NCBI RefSeq assembly: GCF_003865035.1
Contig: NZ_BHVZ01000010.1
Location: forward strand, 1-64,000
Direction: 5' to 3'
DNA: 64,000 nt
Source: Anaerotignum faecicola
GTDB taxonomy: Bacteria > Bacillota > Clostridia > Lachnospirales > Anaerotignaceae
Shown here: positions 30,410-39,084 of the stretch, in pieces
Numbering within the stretch: the stretch's first letter is position 1
How the letters are laid out: each line of letters opens with the position of its first letter
The notes under the pieces: generated by a model
Database searches by the model: none
Told to the model about the DNA's origin: nothing
The model's input: the letters and a program-made list of their open reading frames with translations, nothing else
Program-made: the position numbers and the translations under genes

Positions 30410-31531
30410 ATGAAGAAATGGGGGTTGCTTCTGATTTTGCTGCTTTCCCTTCTGCCAAGGACGACATTCGCAGAGGAAACGGCGGATGCAATCTGCATAG
30501 AAGGCGAAACGGAAGGGCTGGATACGGATGCTGTGGATGCGGCGACGGAGGAAATGGACGCAGGGGTCAGCTTTTCCGATTTGCTTGCGGAAATCCTTTC
30601 GGGGGAATTTGATTTTACATTCGCAAATATCAAGGAGAAGGCTCTGGAATTGACATTCGGAGAGCTGCGCATGCAGGGCAGGCTTTTGGCACAGCTGGTG
30701 CTGATTGTCATTCTGAGTGCAATTCTGAAGCAGTGCAGTGATTCCTTTCAAGGGAAAAATGTGGGCGAAATGGGATTTTATGTTTGCTACATGGTATTGA
30801 TTGTGGCGATTCTGACCTCGTTTTACAGCATTTCACAGTCTGTTGTGGAGCGGATGCGAGGACTATGTGGGGTGTTTGGGGCGATGGTGCCCATTTTTCT
30901 GGTGCTTTCCGCTTCATCGGGGAATCTGACGCAGGGGGCTCTGATGGGGCCGACGCTGATGGGCGGCGCGACGGCACTTTCCGTTGGCATCAGCTATGTG
31001 CTGATTCCTGCGATTCAGCTTTCGATTGCCTTGGAGATGACGGATCATATTTCCGAAAAACCGATTCTGGGGAAATTTGCGGAGCTGCTGCGGCAGTGCA
31101 TTTCCTGGGGGATGAAGGGGGCGGCAATGCTTTTTATGCTCCTGCTTTCCCTGCAGAAAATCGGCGGCGGTGCGCTGAACGGTCTGGCGGCGAAAACAGC
31201 GAAAATCGCAGTCGGGGCGGTGCCGGTGGTCGGGGGTGTGATGGGCGGCGCGGTGGAAACGGCAGCGGCTATGGCAGGAACGCTCAAAAGCGGCACACTG
31301 GTTGCAGCAGTAGTGCTTCTGCTCCTGCTTTGTCTGCCATTGCTCATCAAGCTGCTTGTGATCCTGCTTGTGTTTCGGCTGACGGCGGCTGCGGCGGAAT
31401 TTATCTGCGAGGAACGCTTAGTAGAGTGCATTGCGGCGGCAGGGGAATACATAGGACTTCTGCTGGGGATTGTTTTTCTGGGCGAAGGGATGTTTTTCTT
31501 TTCGGCATTGCTTTTGTTGGGGGGCTTGTAG
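30410..31531 (+). CDS. spoIIIAE: Stage III sporulation protein AE
   Basis: Large membrane subunit of 373 aa. An N-terminal signal/anchor (LLLILLLSLLPRTTFA) is followed by an acidic extracytoplasmic stretch and about seven membrane helices from residue 95 on. Family hallmark segments LIVILSAILKQCSD and GAMVPIFLVLSASSGN are present. RBS AGGAGG. Confidence 0.94.
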   Translation: MKKWGLLLILLLSLLPRTTFAEETADAICIEGETEGLDTDAVDAATEEMDAGVSFSDLLAEILSGEFDFTFANIKEKALELTFGELRMQGRLLAQLVLIVILSAILKQCSDSFQGKNVGEMGFYVCYMVLIVAILTSFYSISQSVVERMRGLCGVFGAMVPIFLVLSASSGNLTQGALMGPTLMGGATALSVGISYVLIPAIQLSIALEMTDHISEKPILGKFAELLRQCISWGMKGAAMLFMLLLSLQKIGGGALNGLAAKTAKIAVGAVPVVGGVMGGAVETAAAMAGTLKSGTLVAAVVLLLLLCLPLLIKLLVILLVFRLTAAAAEFICEERLVECIAAAGEYIGLLLGIVFLGEGMFFFSALLLLGGL

Positions 31532-31533
31532 GC

Positions 31534-31785
31534 ATGATGGCGGCATTTGCGGCATATATTAAAACCATAACTGCGTTAGCTGTTTTCTCTGCTCTGGTGG
31601 GACTGCTTCTGCCGGAGGGGAAATATCGCCGTTATACGGAGCTGGTGCTGGGGATTCTGGTGCTGACGGCGGTGCTGCGTCCGTTGCTTGGGCTGTTTCA
31701 TGCGGCGGAAACGGGAGATTTGCCCCTGACGAGGATAGAGCAGGAATGGTCGGATACATACAACGGATACAGAGAAGAAGGGTGA
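31534..31785 (+). CDS. spoIIIAF: Stage III sporulation protein AF, short form
   Basis: 83-aa membrane protein holding two hydrophobic segments (IKTITALAVFSALVGLLLP and ELVLGILVLTAVLRPLLGLF), which match the membrane part of SpoIIIAF. The family in Bacillus is about 200 aa, with a C-terminal ring-building-motif domain after the second helix; here the frame stops about 25 residues past it and spoIIIAG starts 4 nt later, leaving no room for the missing domain in any frame. Start ATG 31534, 2 nt after the spoIIIAE stop. Identity rests on position and topology. Confidence 0.82.
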   Translation: MMAAFAAYIKTITALAVFSALVGLLLPEGKYRRYTELVLGILVLTAVLRPLLGLFHAAETGDLPLTRIEQEWSDTYNGYREEG

Positions 31786-31789
31786 GAGG

Positions 31790-32320
31790 ATGCAAAAGAA
31801 TTTGTGGAAGGGGTTATTTCGCCCCGAAAACAAAAAGCTGCGGAGCAATATTTTTCTGGCACTTCTGGCAGGGGTGCTGCTTCTGGCAATGGGGAAGAGC
31901 TTTTTCGGCGGAGAAAAGGAAACGCCTGCACAGGCGGAAACGCAGACGGCTTCCGATGTGGCGGAGCGAGAGACAGAAACGCGTATGGCGGAAATTCTTT
32001 CCAAGGTGCAGGGAGCAGGTGCGGTGGATGTCATGCTGACCTATTGCAGAACGGAGGAACGCACCATTGCACAGGATGAGGTACGGGAGGAATCGGAGAG
32101 GGACGGAAAATTCCGCGTGGAGCAGAAGGCGGTGCTGACCGAGGAAAAGGGCGGCAATACTGCGCCGTTCATCCTTTCGGAAAATGCCCCTGTGATTGAA
32201 GGGGTGGTTATTGTTGCGGAGGGCGGCGGAGATGCCACGGTGCAGGCGGCACTGCATCAGGCGGCAGAGGCACTTTGCAATGTGCCTGCGCATAAAATTG
32301 CAGTTTTGCAGATGAAATAG
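31790..32320 (+). CDS. spoIIIAG: Stage III sporulation protein AG
   Basis: Single-pass protein of 176 aa: a transmembrane helix at about residues 20-37, then an extracytoplasmic ring-building domain (KVQGAGAVDVMLTY ... PVIEGVVIVAEGGGDATVQAAL) that forms the large channel ring in the intermembrane space of the engulfing forespore. RBS GGTGAGAGG. Confidence 0.94.
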   Translation: MQKNLWKGLFRPENKKLRSNIFLALLAGVLLLAMGKSFFGGEKETPAQAETQTASDVAERETETRMAEILSKVQGAGAVDVMLTYCRTEERTIAQDEVREESERDGKFRVEQKAVLTEEKGGNTAPFILSENAPVIEGVVIVAEGGGDATVQAALHQAAEALCNVPAHKIAVLQMK

Positions 32321-32344
32321 AATTTTTGCAGAGGGGGAAAAGGT

Positions 32345-32956
32345 ATGTTTGTCATCAAAAGGAATCAGGTTGTGGTTACGGCACTGGCGGTGATGATTGC
32401 GGCGGCAGGCTATCTGAATTTTCAGGAAAGTCGCTCTTCCGAAGGAAAGCAGACGGCATTGCAGCTGACCGAGGAAGGGGATGTGACGGCGTTGGTGGAT
32501 TATTCCGCTCTGCCGGATGATACGGACGAAACGGAGCTGGATCCGATTACGGCGGAAACCACAGGCGACGGTGCGGCGGTTTATGTTTCGGCGAATGGGA
32601 ATGACTCTGCTTATTTTGCGGAGGCAAAGCTGAACCGAGAGCAGTCTCGCGCGAAGGAAAAGGATATTTTGACGGAAATGCTCAATAACGAAAACATTAC
32701 CGAGGAGCAGAAGGCAAAATGCACCGAAAGCATGCTGCTATTGCAGGAACGGATGGAAAAGGAAAGTGCCGCAGAGGCAATGATCCAATCCAAGGGGTTC
32801 AAACAGGCGTATGTCCGCATGGATAACGAAACGGTGGATGTGGTGGTGGATGCGGTGAAGCTGACGGATAAGGATGTTGCACAGATTGAGGATATCGTGC
32901 AAAGAAAAACAGGGATGTCTGCCGATAAAATCCGCATCAATACATTGCAAAAGTAA
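32345..32956 (+). CDS. spoIIIAH: Stage III sporulation protein AH
   Basis: Single-pass protein of 203 aa: an N-terminal helix (VVTALAVMIAAAGYLNF), a variable acidic stretch, and a YscJ/FliF-like ring-building domain (about 120-203: SKGFKQAYVRMDNETVDVVVDA). Its partner is forespore SpoIIQ, forming the channel across the two membranes. Last gene of the operon, followed by a terminator. Confidence 0.94.
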   Translation: MFVIKRNQVVVTALAVMIAAAGYLNFQESRSSEGKQTALQLTEEGDVTALVDYSALPDDTDETELDPITAETTGDGAAVYVSANGNDSAYFAEAKLNREQSRAKEKDILTEMLNNENITEEQKAKCTESMLLLQERMEKESAAEAMIQSKGFKQAYVRMDNETVDVVVDAVKLTDKDVAQIEDIVQRKTGMSADKIRINTLQK

Positions 32957-32976
32957 GAAATTACAGAAAATCAGAT

Positions 32977-33018
32977 GAAGGCAGTGGGAATAAAATCCGA
33001 ATACTGCCTTCTTTTTTA
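32977..33018 (+). terminator. Terminator of the spoIIIA operon
   Basis: Stem gaaggcagt / actgccttc around a 15-nt loop, followed by cttttttat. Confidence 0.9.
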
Positions 33019-33041
33019 TGCATAAAATGGTGCATAATTCG

Positions 33042-33070
33042 TTGCAAAATAGGCGAATATCTGTTATACT
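33042..33070 (+). promoter_or_regulatory. Promoter of the Asp23-nusB operon
   Basis: -35 TTGCAA (33042-33047), 17-bp spacer, -10 TATACT (33065-33070), about 70 nt before the Asp23 start. Confidence 0.7.
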
Positions 33071-33140
33071 CATATCATAATTATGCGTGAATATATTGTT
33101 TTGCAAAAACAGGAGATAGAAATAACAGGAGGGATTACAC

Positions 33141-33503
33141 ATGTCTGAAAATAAAACAAACGGTCAGATTCAGATTGCAGATGAGGTTGTCGGCGTGATT
33201 GCTACAACAGCTGCACTGGAGGTGGAAGGCGTAGTTGCCGGCGGCGGCAAGGGCTTTGTGGAGCTGTTTGGCAAGAAGGGTCATACCAAATGCGCGAAAA
33301 TCACAAAGGATGCGGATGAAGCCGTTCTGGATATGGATATTATCGTAAATTTCGGCACAAAGGTGCAGAACGCTGCCAAGGAAGTACAGGAAAAGGTGAA
33401 AACCACAGTGGAAACCATGACAGGACTTACGGTTGCGGCAGTGAATGTAAGCATCTGCGGCATTGTGAAGGAAACGGAAGCAAAGGCAGAGGAAGAAGAA
33501 TAA
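33141..33503 (+). CDS. Asp23/Gls24 family protein (YqhY-like)
   Basis: 120-aa cytoplasmic protein with the Asp23 fold (QIADEVVGVIATTAALEVEGVVA ... VNFGTKVQNAAKEVQEKVKTTVE) and an acidic tail. Its place directly upstream of nusB matches Bacillus YqhY, linked to fatty-acid/acetyl-CoA carboxylase control. RBS CAGGAGGG. Confidence 0.92.
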   Translation: MSENKTNGQIQIADEVVGVIATTAALEVEGVVAGGGKGFVELFGKKGHTKCAKITKDADEAVLDMDIIVNFGTKVQNAAKEVQEKVKTTVETMTGLTVAAVNVSICGIVKETEAKAEEEE

Positions 33504-33517
33504 TCGTGAAAAACGGT

Positions 33518-33553
33518 GGGTCTCATGGCTATCTGAGGCCCTTGCTTATTTTT
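33518..33553 (+). terminator. Weak terminator or attenuator between Asp23 gene and nusB
   Basis: Stem gggtctca / tgaggccc (8 bp, one G-U pair) followed by ttgcttattttt. The interrupted T-run suggests partial termination, giving more Asp23 than NusB transcript. Confidence 0.5.
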
Positions 33554-33591
33554 AAGTGTGCCGTTGGTTGGAGAAATAATGGAGGGATACT

Positions 33592-33990
33592 ATGAGCCGT
33601 AGAGGTGCGAGAAGAAATGCGTTTTATCTGCTGTTCCAGATGGATTTCAGCGAAGCGGAGGAATTTGAGCAGGTGAAGGAGCTTTTCTTTGCGGAAAAGG
33701 AAGAGCCTGTAGAGGAAGAAGATAAGGAATTTATTCTTTCCGAGGTGGAGGGCGTACATGCCCACATGGCGGAAATTGACGAAATGATTACAGCAAGTGC
33801 AAACGGATGGGATCCTGCGCGGATGAACAAGGTGGATTTGGCGATTCTGCGTCTGGCAGTGTATGAAATGAAATACGGGGAAACCCCCATCGGCGTTGCC
33901 ATCAATGAGGCGGTGGAGCTTGCAAAACGCTTCAGCTCTGATGAAGCACCTGCCTTTATCAACGGCGTACTGGGCAAAGTAATCAAATGA
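33592..33990 (+). CDS. nusB: Transcription antitermination factor NusB
   Basis: 132-aa all-helical RNA-binding protein that acts with NusE(S10) at rRNA boxA. SRRGARRNAFYLLFQMDF at the start and the C-terminal AVYEMKYGETPIGVAINEAVELAKRFSSDEAPAFINGVLGK are typical. RBS GGAGGG; its TGA overlaps the xseA ATG. Confidence 0.96.
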   Translation: MSRRGARRNAFYLLFQMDFSEAEEFEQVKELFFAEKEEPVEEEDKEFILSEVEGVHAHMAEIDEMITASANGWDPARMNKVDLAILRLAVYEMKYGETPIGVAINEAVELAKRFSSDEAPAFINGVLGKVIK

Positions 33991-35222
33991 TAGAGCCGAA
34001 GGTGTTCTCGGTTGGGCAGATTAACCGCTATATCAAAAATCTGCTGGAAAATGATTTTATACTGAACAGCCTTCTGGTGCAGGGGGAGATTTCCAATTTC
34101 AAGGCACATTCGAGCGGGCATTGGTATTTTACCCTCAAGGACGCACAGGGAGCGATTGCCTGCGTGATGTTTCAGCAGGATGCGGCACAGGTGCCCTTTC
34201 TGCCCGAAAACGGGATGCAGGTGATTTTATACGGGCATGTTTCTCTGTACGAAAGGACGGGGCAGTATCAGCTGTACGGCGAATTTCTGGAGCCGGTCGG
34301 CATGGGTGCCCTGCAGCTTGCCTTTGAGCAGATGAAGGAAAAGCTTGCAGCGGAGGGACTTTTTGATGCGGACTATAAGCGGGAGATTCCCGAAAATATC
34401 GGCTGTATTGCGGTAATTACCTCCCCGACGGGGGCGGCGGTGCGCGATATTATCCAGATTGCAAAAAGACGCGACCCGAGAGTGAAGCTTGCCATATTCC
34501 CGACACTGGTGCAGGGAGAAGCGGCTGCGGCGGATATTGTCAGAAGTCTGAAACTTGCGAACAGCTGGGGCAAGGCAGACGTGATTATTCTGGGGCGCGG
34601 CGGCGGCTCGATGGAGGATTTGTGGGCGTTTAACGAGGAAAGCGTGGCAAGAGCCATTTTTGCTTCGGAGCTGCCTGTGATTTCTGCTGTCGGGCATGAA
34701 ACGGATTTTACGATTGCCGATTTTGTTTCGGATTTGCGTGCGCCGACCCCATCTGCGGCGGCAGAGCTTGCAACCACAAGGCTTGCGGACAAAAAGGAGG
34801 ATGCAAGGGCGCTGGCGGAACGATTGGAACGGAATTTGCAGGCAATCCTGACGGTATCTAAGCGGAGACTGGAATTTCTGAAGGAACGCCCTGTGCTGAA
34901 GCGTCCGTTGGAATTGATGCAGAAAAAGGAGCGCATGCTTGCGGAGCAGGAACGGCTTCTGTATAAAGAAACGGCAGGACAGCTGCAGCGGCTCAGCCGA
35001 GGACTTCTGGCGGCAGAGGGCAGGCTGGCGGCGGTTTCGCCGTTTTCTGTGATGAACCGCGGCTATGCCATGCTGATGGATGAGAGAGGTACGCCGCTTA
35101 CAACGGCGCAGGCGGCGGCAATCGGGCAGGCGGTACGGATTCGCATGAAGGACGGCATTTTGCAGGCAGAGGTGACAGGAAAGGCGGTATTTGCCGATGG
35201 CGAGAAAGAAACAAACCTTTGA
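33987..35222 (+). CDS. xseA: Exodeoxyribonuclease VII large subunit
   Basis: Nuclease subunit of 411 aa that degrades single-stranded DNA with XseB. An N-terminal OB fold (ISNFKAHSSGHWYFTLKD) and the catalytic domain (ITSPTGAAVRDII, VIILGRGGGSMEDLWAFN, SAVGHETDFTIADFVSDLRAPTPSA) are followed by a coiled-coil C-terminus. ATGA overlap with nusB shows translational coupling. Confidence 0.96.
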   Translation: MIEPKVFSVGQINRYIKNLLENDFILNSLLVQGEISNFKAHSSGHWYFTLKDAQGAIACVMFQQDAAQVPFLPENGMQVILYGHVSLYERTGQYQLYGEFLEPVGMGALQLAFEQMKEKLAAEGLFDADYKREIPENIGCIAVITSPTGAAVRDIIQIAKRRDPRVKLAIFPTLVQGEAAAADIVRSLKLANSWGKADVIILGRGGGSMEDLWAFNEESVARAIFASELPVISAVGHETDFTIADFVSDLRAPTPSAAAELATTRLADKKEDARALAERLERNLQAILTVSKRRLEFLKERPVLKRPLELMQKKERMLAEQERLLYKETAGQLQRLSRGLLAAEGRLAAVSPFSVMNRGYAMLMDERGTPLTTAQAAAIGQAVRIRMKDGILQAEVTGKAVFADGEKETNL

Positions 35223-35433
35223 TGAAGCAATGGAACGCTTAGAGGAAATTGTAGAACAGCTGGAACAGGAGGAGGTCTCCCTGGAGACGGCTGTTTCGTT
35301 GTATAAAGAGGGGCTGACTCTTGCGGCACTTTGCAGAGAAAAGCTTTCTGCGGCGGAGGGAGAAATCGTTCTGCTGAGAAAAGAAGCAGGGCTTTGGCAG
35401 GAGGAGCCGTTTCAGGCGGAGGTGGAAGAATGA
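35197..35433 (+). CDS. xseB: Exodeoxyribonuclease VII small subunit
   Basis: 78-aa helical-hairpin protein (TFDEAMERLEEIVEQLEQEEVSLETAVSLYKEGLTL) that binds along the XseA coiled coils. It overlaps xseA by 26 nt. Start is ATG 35197; a TTG two codons earlier is possible. Confidence 0.94.
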   Translation: MARKKQTFDEAMERLEEIVEQLEQEEVSLETAVSLYKEGLTLAALCREKLSAAEGEIVLLRKEAGLWQEEPFQAEVEE

Positions 35434-36317
35434 TGGATTTGAAGCAGGAAATGAAGGAACGCTGTGCCTATATTGAACAGGCGTTGGAGCAGGCAGTGCC
35501 TGAACAGAAGGACTTTCCGCCTGTGATTTTTGAAGCAATGCGCTACAGCCTTCTGGCAGGGGGCAAGCGTCTGCGCCCGATGATGGTTCTGGCGGCATGC
35601 GAGGCAGTCGGCGGCAAAAAGGAGGATGCACTTCCCTTTGCGTGCGCCTTGGAAATGATTCATACCTATTCGCTGATTCATGATGACCTGCCTGCGATGG
35701 ATAACGATGATTACCGCAGGGGGAGACTGACGAACCATAAGGTTTTTGGCGAGGATATGGCGATTCTGGCAGGGGATGGTCTGTTGCATCATGCCATGGA
35801 AACGATGGCGGATGCTTGCGTGAAAAACCCTACACCGCAGACAACAGGTGCCATGAAAGCGATTGCACACGGCGCAGGTGTGGAAGGGATGCTTGTTGGG
35901 CAGGTGGTGGATGTTTTCATGGAGGGGAAGCCTCTGGATATCGAAACGCTTGATTTTATCCACCTGCATAAAACGGCGGCAATGATTCGCGGCGCACTGC
36001 AGGCAGGGGCAATCTGCGGCGGTGCGGATGAAAAAACAGTTGCGGCATTTGCACTGGCAGGCGAAAAAATCGGCATTGCATTCCAGATTCTGGATGATAT
36101 TCTGGATGTGACAAGTACACTGGAGGAATTGGGCAAGCCCATCCACAGTGATGAAAAAAATCAGAAAACAACGTATGTGACGCTGTTTGGGATTGAAAAA
36201 TCAAGAGAGATTGCGGCAAGGCTTTCCGCCGAGGCTGTTTCCATCTGGGAGGAGCAGGGCGAGGGCTGTGCATTTTTATTAGAGTTGACAAAATATCTTA
36301 CAACCAGAACATTTTAA
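35430..36317 (+). CDS. ispA: Farnesyl diphosphate synthase (polyprenyl synthetase)
   Basis: 295-aa trans-prenyltransferase making geranyl and farnesyl diphosphate from IPP and DMAPP. First aspartate-rich motif DDLPAMDND near residue 85 and second DDILDV near residue 225 bind Mg-diphosphate. The first motif with two residues between the Asps plus its position before dxs favour IspA. Start ATG 35430 (ATGATG) overlaps the xseB stop; RBS GGAGGTGG. Confidence 0.93.
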   Translation: MMDLKQEMKERCAYIEQALEQAVPEQKDFPPVIFEAMRYSLLAGGKRLRPMMVLAACEAVGGKKEDALPFACALEMIHTYSLIHDDLPAMDNDDYRRGRLTNHKVFGEDMAILAGDGLLHHAMETMADACVKNPTPQTTGAMKAIAHGAGVEGMLVGQVVDVFMEGKPLDIETLDFIHLHKTAAMIRGALQAGAICGGADEKTVAAFALAGEKIGIAFQILDDILDVTSTLEELGKPIHSDEKNQKTTYVTLFGIEKSREIAARLSAEAVSIWEEQGEGCAFLLELTKYLTTRTF

Positions 36318-36372
36318 GAAGATCCTTCCGAGAGATTTTTTGAGGTTGTGAGAATAGAGAGTTGGTGAAACT

Positions 36373-38241
36373 GTGGACGGTATTTTAAAGCATATCCATT
36401 CCACTGAAGATATAAAGAATTTAAACGAAAAAGAGTTAAAGCAGCTTTGCAAAGAGCTGCGGCGGTTCCTTTTGCAGAAGGTATCCAAAACAGGAGGACA
36501 TCTTGCGTCCAATCTGGGCATTGTGGAGCTGACCGTAGCACTGGAATACTGCTTTCATCTGCCGGAGGATAAAATTGTCTGGGACGTTGGACATCAGGCG
36601 TATATTCATAAGATGCTGACGGGCAGAAAAGAGGGCTTCGACCATCTGCGGCAGCTAGATGGACTGAGCGGCTTTCCCAAGCCGACGGAAAGCGACTGCG
36701 ATGCCTTTGCGGCAGGACACAGCTCCACTTCCATTTCAGCGGCGTTCGGGCTTGCGAAGGCAAGAGACCTGACGGGCGGAAAGGAGCACGTCATTGCGGT
36801 TATCGGGGACGGCTCCATGACGGGTGGACTCGCGTATGAGGCACTGAACAATGTCGGCAAGGAGCATACCAGAATGATTGTCATTCTGAATGATAACCAG
36901 ATGTCTATTGATACGAATGTGGGCGCCATCAGCCGCCATCTGAACAGCCTGCGGACAAGCTATCAATACCGTGGCTGGAAGGAGGCGGTCAAGCAGTTCC
37001 GAGATAATGTGCCTGTGATTGGTGAAGGAACCTATCAGGTGCTGAAAAACGTGCGTGACGGGGCGAAAATGCTCTTAACAGGCGGTGCATTGTTTGAACA
37101 GCTTGGGCTTAAATATATCGGCCCTGTGGATGGACATGATTTGCCGGATCTGATTGAACTGTTTGAAAATGTGAAGGAAATGAACCGCCCTGTGCTGATT
37201 CATGTGAAAACGATTAAAGGCAAGGGCTATCCCTACGCAGAGGAGCGTCCCTGGGCGTATCATGGCGTAGGTGCGTTTGATTTGAAAACAGGACAGCCGC
37301 TTTCCAAGGGCGGCAGAAGCTGGTCCTCTGTTTTCGGGGATAAAATGGTGGAAATCGGGAAGAAGAATCCGAAGGTCGCAGGGATTACGGCAGCAATGAG
37401 CGGCGGCACAGGCTTTGAGAAATTTCAGAGAGCCTTCCCGAAACGCTTTTTTGATGTTGCCATTGCGGAGCAGCACGGCACAACCTTTGCGGCGGGTCTG
37501 GCAAAGGGCGGCGTAACACCTGTGTTTGCGGTGTATTCCTCCTTCCTGCAAAGGGCGTATGACCAGATCGTGCATGATGTGTGTATGCAGAAGCTGCATG
37601 TTGTATTTGCGATAGACCGTGCAGGGATTGTCGGGGCAGACGGAGAAACCCATCAGGGCGTTTTCGATATCTCCTTTCTCAGCCACATCCCCAATATGAC
37701 GGTGCTTTCGCCAAAAAACGCATGGGAATTGGAGGAAATGCTTGATTTTGCGGTGAATGAATGGAACGGCCCGATTGCGGTGCGCTATCCGAGAGGAACG
37801 GCGGAAACCGCTTTTGCAGAGCAGAAGGAGCCGATTACATACGGTAAGGCAGAGGTCATTCAGAAGGGCAGGGATATTGCTGTTCTGGCGGAGGGACACA
37901 TGCTAAAGCCGGCGGCAGAGGCGGCAGAACGATTAGAGGCGGAGGGGTATCACCCCGTGCTTGTGAATATGCGCTTTCTGAACCCTCTGGATACGGAGCT
38001 GCTGAAAGAGATTGCTGAAACGTGCGCCCATATTGTGACGGTGGAGGATAATCTGCGTAAGGGCGGCTTCGGCTCAAAGGTACTGGAATACTACGGGGAT
38101 GCAGGGATACAGACGGATGTGCTGAATCTGGCATTTCCCGATAAATATATCGAACAGGGCACGCAGGCACAGCTTTTTGAAAGATATGGGCTGGATGCGG
38201 CGGGCATTTATAACAGCATCAAGGAAAGATTGGGAGAATGA
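36373..38241 (+). CDS. dxs: 1-deoxy-D-xylulose-5-phosphate synthase
   Basis: TPP enzyme that joins pyruvate and glyceraldehyde 3-phosphate, the first step of the MEP isoprenoid pathway; 622 aa. KTGGHLASNLGIVELT, VGHQAYIHK (catalytic His), GDGSMTGGLAYEALNN (TPP-Mg) and AEQHGTTFAAGLA are visible. It starts at GTG 36373 with only a weak GAG-type RBS. Clustered with ispA, supplying its substrates. Confidence 0.96.
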   Translation: MDGILKHIHSTEDIKNLNEKELKQLCKELRRFLLQKVSKTGGHLASNLGIVELTVALEYCFHLPEDKIVWDVGHQAYIHKMLTGRKEGFDHLRQLDGLSGFPKPTESDCDAFAAGHSSTSISAAFGLAKARDLTGGKEHVIAVIGDGSMTGGLAYEALNNVGKEHTRMIVILNDNQMSIDTNVGAISRHLNSLRTSYQYRGWKEAVKQFRDNVPVIGEGTYQVLKNVRDGAKMLLTGGALFEQLGLKYIGPVDGHDLPDLIELFENVKEMNRPVLIHVKTIKGKGYPYAEERPWAYHGVGAFDLKTGQPLSKGGRSWSSVFGDKMVEIGKKNPKVAGITAAMSGGTGFEKFQRAFPKRFFDVAIAEQHGTTFAAGLAKGGVTPVFAVYSSFLQRAYDQIVHDVCMQKLHVVFAIDRAGIVGADGETHQGVFDISFLSHIPNMTVLSPKNAWELEEMLDFAVNEWNGPIAVRYPRGTAETAFAEQKEPITYGKAEVIQKGRDIAVLAEGHMLKPAAEAAERLEAEGYHPVLVNMRFLNPLDTELLKEIAETCAHIVTVEDNLRKGGFGSKVLEYYGDAGIQTDVLNLAFPDKYIEQGTQAQLFERYGLDAAGIYNSIKERLGE

Positions 38242-39074
38242 CCATGGCAGAAAAGGTTGAAAAGGAAAGATTAGACGTTTTACTGGTGCAGCAGGGCTTG
38301 GCAAACTCCAGGGAGCTGGCGAAGGCGTATATCATGGCAGGGAATGTATACGTTGACGGACAGAAGGAGGATAAGGCCGGCACAAAGGTGGCAGTGACAG
38401 CGAAGCTTGAGGTAAAGGGCAACCAGATGAAATATGTCAGCCGCGGCGGCTATAAGCTGGAAAAGGCGATGGATGTATTCGGTATCCGTCTGAATGGGAA
38501 AATTTGTCTGGATATTGGTGCATCGACAGGAGGCTTTACGGATTGTATGCTGCAAAACGGTGCAAGCAAGGTTTATGCCATTGATGTTGGCTACGGTCAG
38601 TTTGCGTGGAAATTAAGAAATGACGAAAGAGTTGTTTGTCTGGAAAAAACAAACGTAAGATATGTGACGCATGAGCAGGTGCCGGATGAAGGGGATTTTG
38701 CATCGATTGATGTTTCCTTTATTTCTCTGACAAAGGTACTGCCTGCGGTGCTTGGCGTGCTGGGCGAAAAGGGGCAGCTGGTCTGTCTGATTAAGCCGCA
38801 GTTTGAAGCCGGACGGGAGAAGGTCGGCAAGAAGGGCGTTGTTCGGGACAGCAGCGTGCATCGCGAGGTCATCGAGATGATTGTGGAGTATGTCCGCACA
38901 CAGAGCCTTGGGATTCTCGGTCTGGATTTCTCCCCGATTAAGGGGCCTGAAGGCAATATCGAGTATCTCATTTATCTGGATAAGAGCCGGAGCGGCATGC
39001 ACGAGGACGAGGTGCAGGCGAGAGTAGATACCGTTGTTGCACAATCGCATAAAATCCTTTCGGGCGAGAAATGA
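38238..39074 (+). CDS. tlyA: TlyA family 2'-O-ribose rRNA methyltransferase
   Basis: 278 aa: N-terminal S4 RNA-binding domain (ERLDVLLVQQGLANSRELAKAYIMAG) then an FtsJ-type SAM methyltransferase (CLDIGASTGGFTDCMLQNGA). TlyA methylates cytidines in 16S and/or 23S rRNA; hemolysin is an older name. ATGA overlap with dxs; an ATG two codons later is equally possible. Confidence 0.92.
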   Translation: MTMAEKVEKERLDVLLVQQGLANSRELAKAYIMAGNVYVDGQKEDKAGTKVAVTAKLEVKGNQMKYVSRGGYKLEKAMDVFGIRLNGKICLDIGASTGGFTDCMLQNGASKVYAIDVGYGQFAWKLRNDERVVCLEKTNVRYVTHEQVPDEGDFASIDVSFISLTKVLPAVLGVLGEKGQLVCLIKPQFEAGREKVGKKGVVRDSSVHREVIEMIVEYVRTQSLGILGLDFSPIKGPEGNIEYLIYLDKSRSGMHEDEVQARVDTVVAQSHKILSGEK

Positions 39075-39084
39075 GGTGCGGAAG

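Noticed and set aside
31700..31790. Frameshift truncating spoIIIAF
   Set aside because: spoIIIAG with its own RBS begins 4 nt after the stop, so there is no room for a longer protein even with a frameshift.
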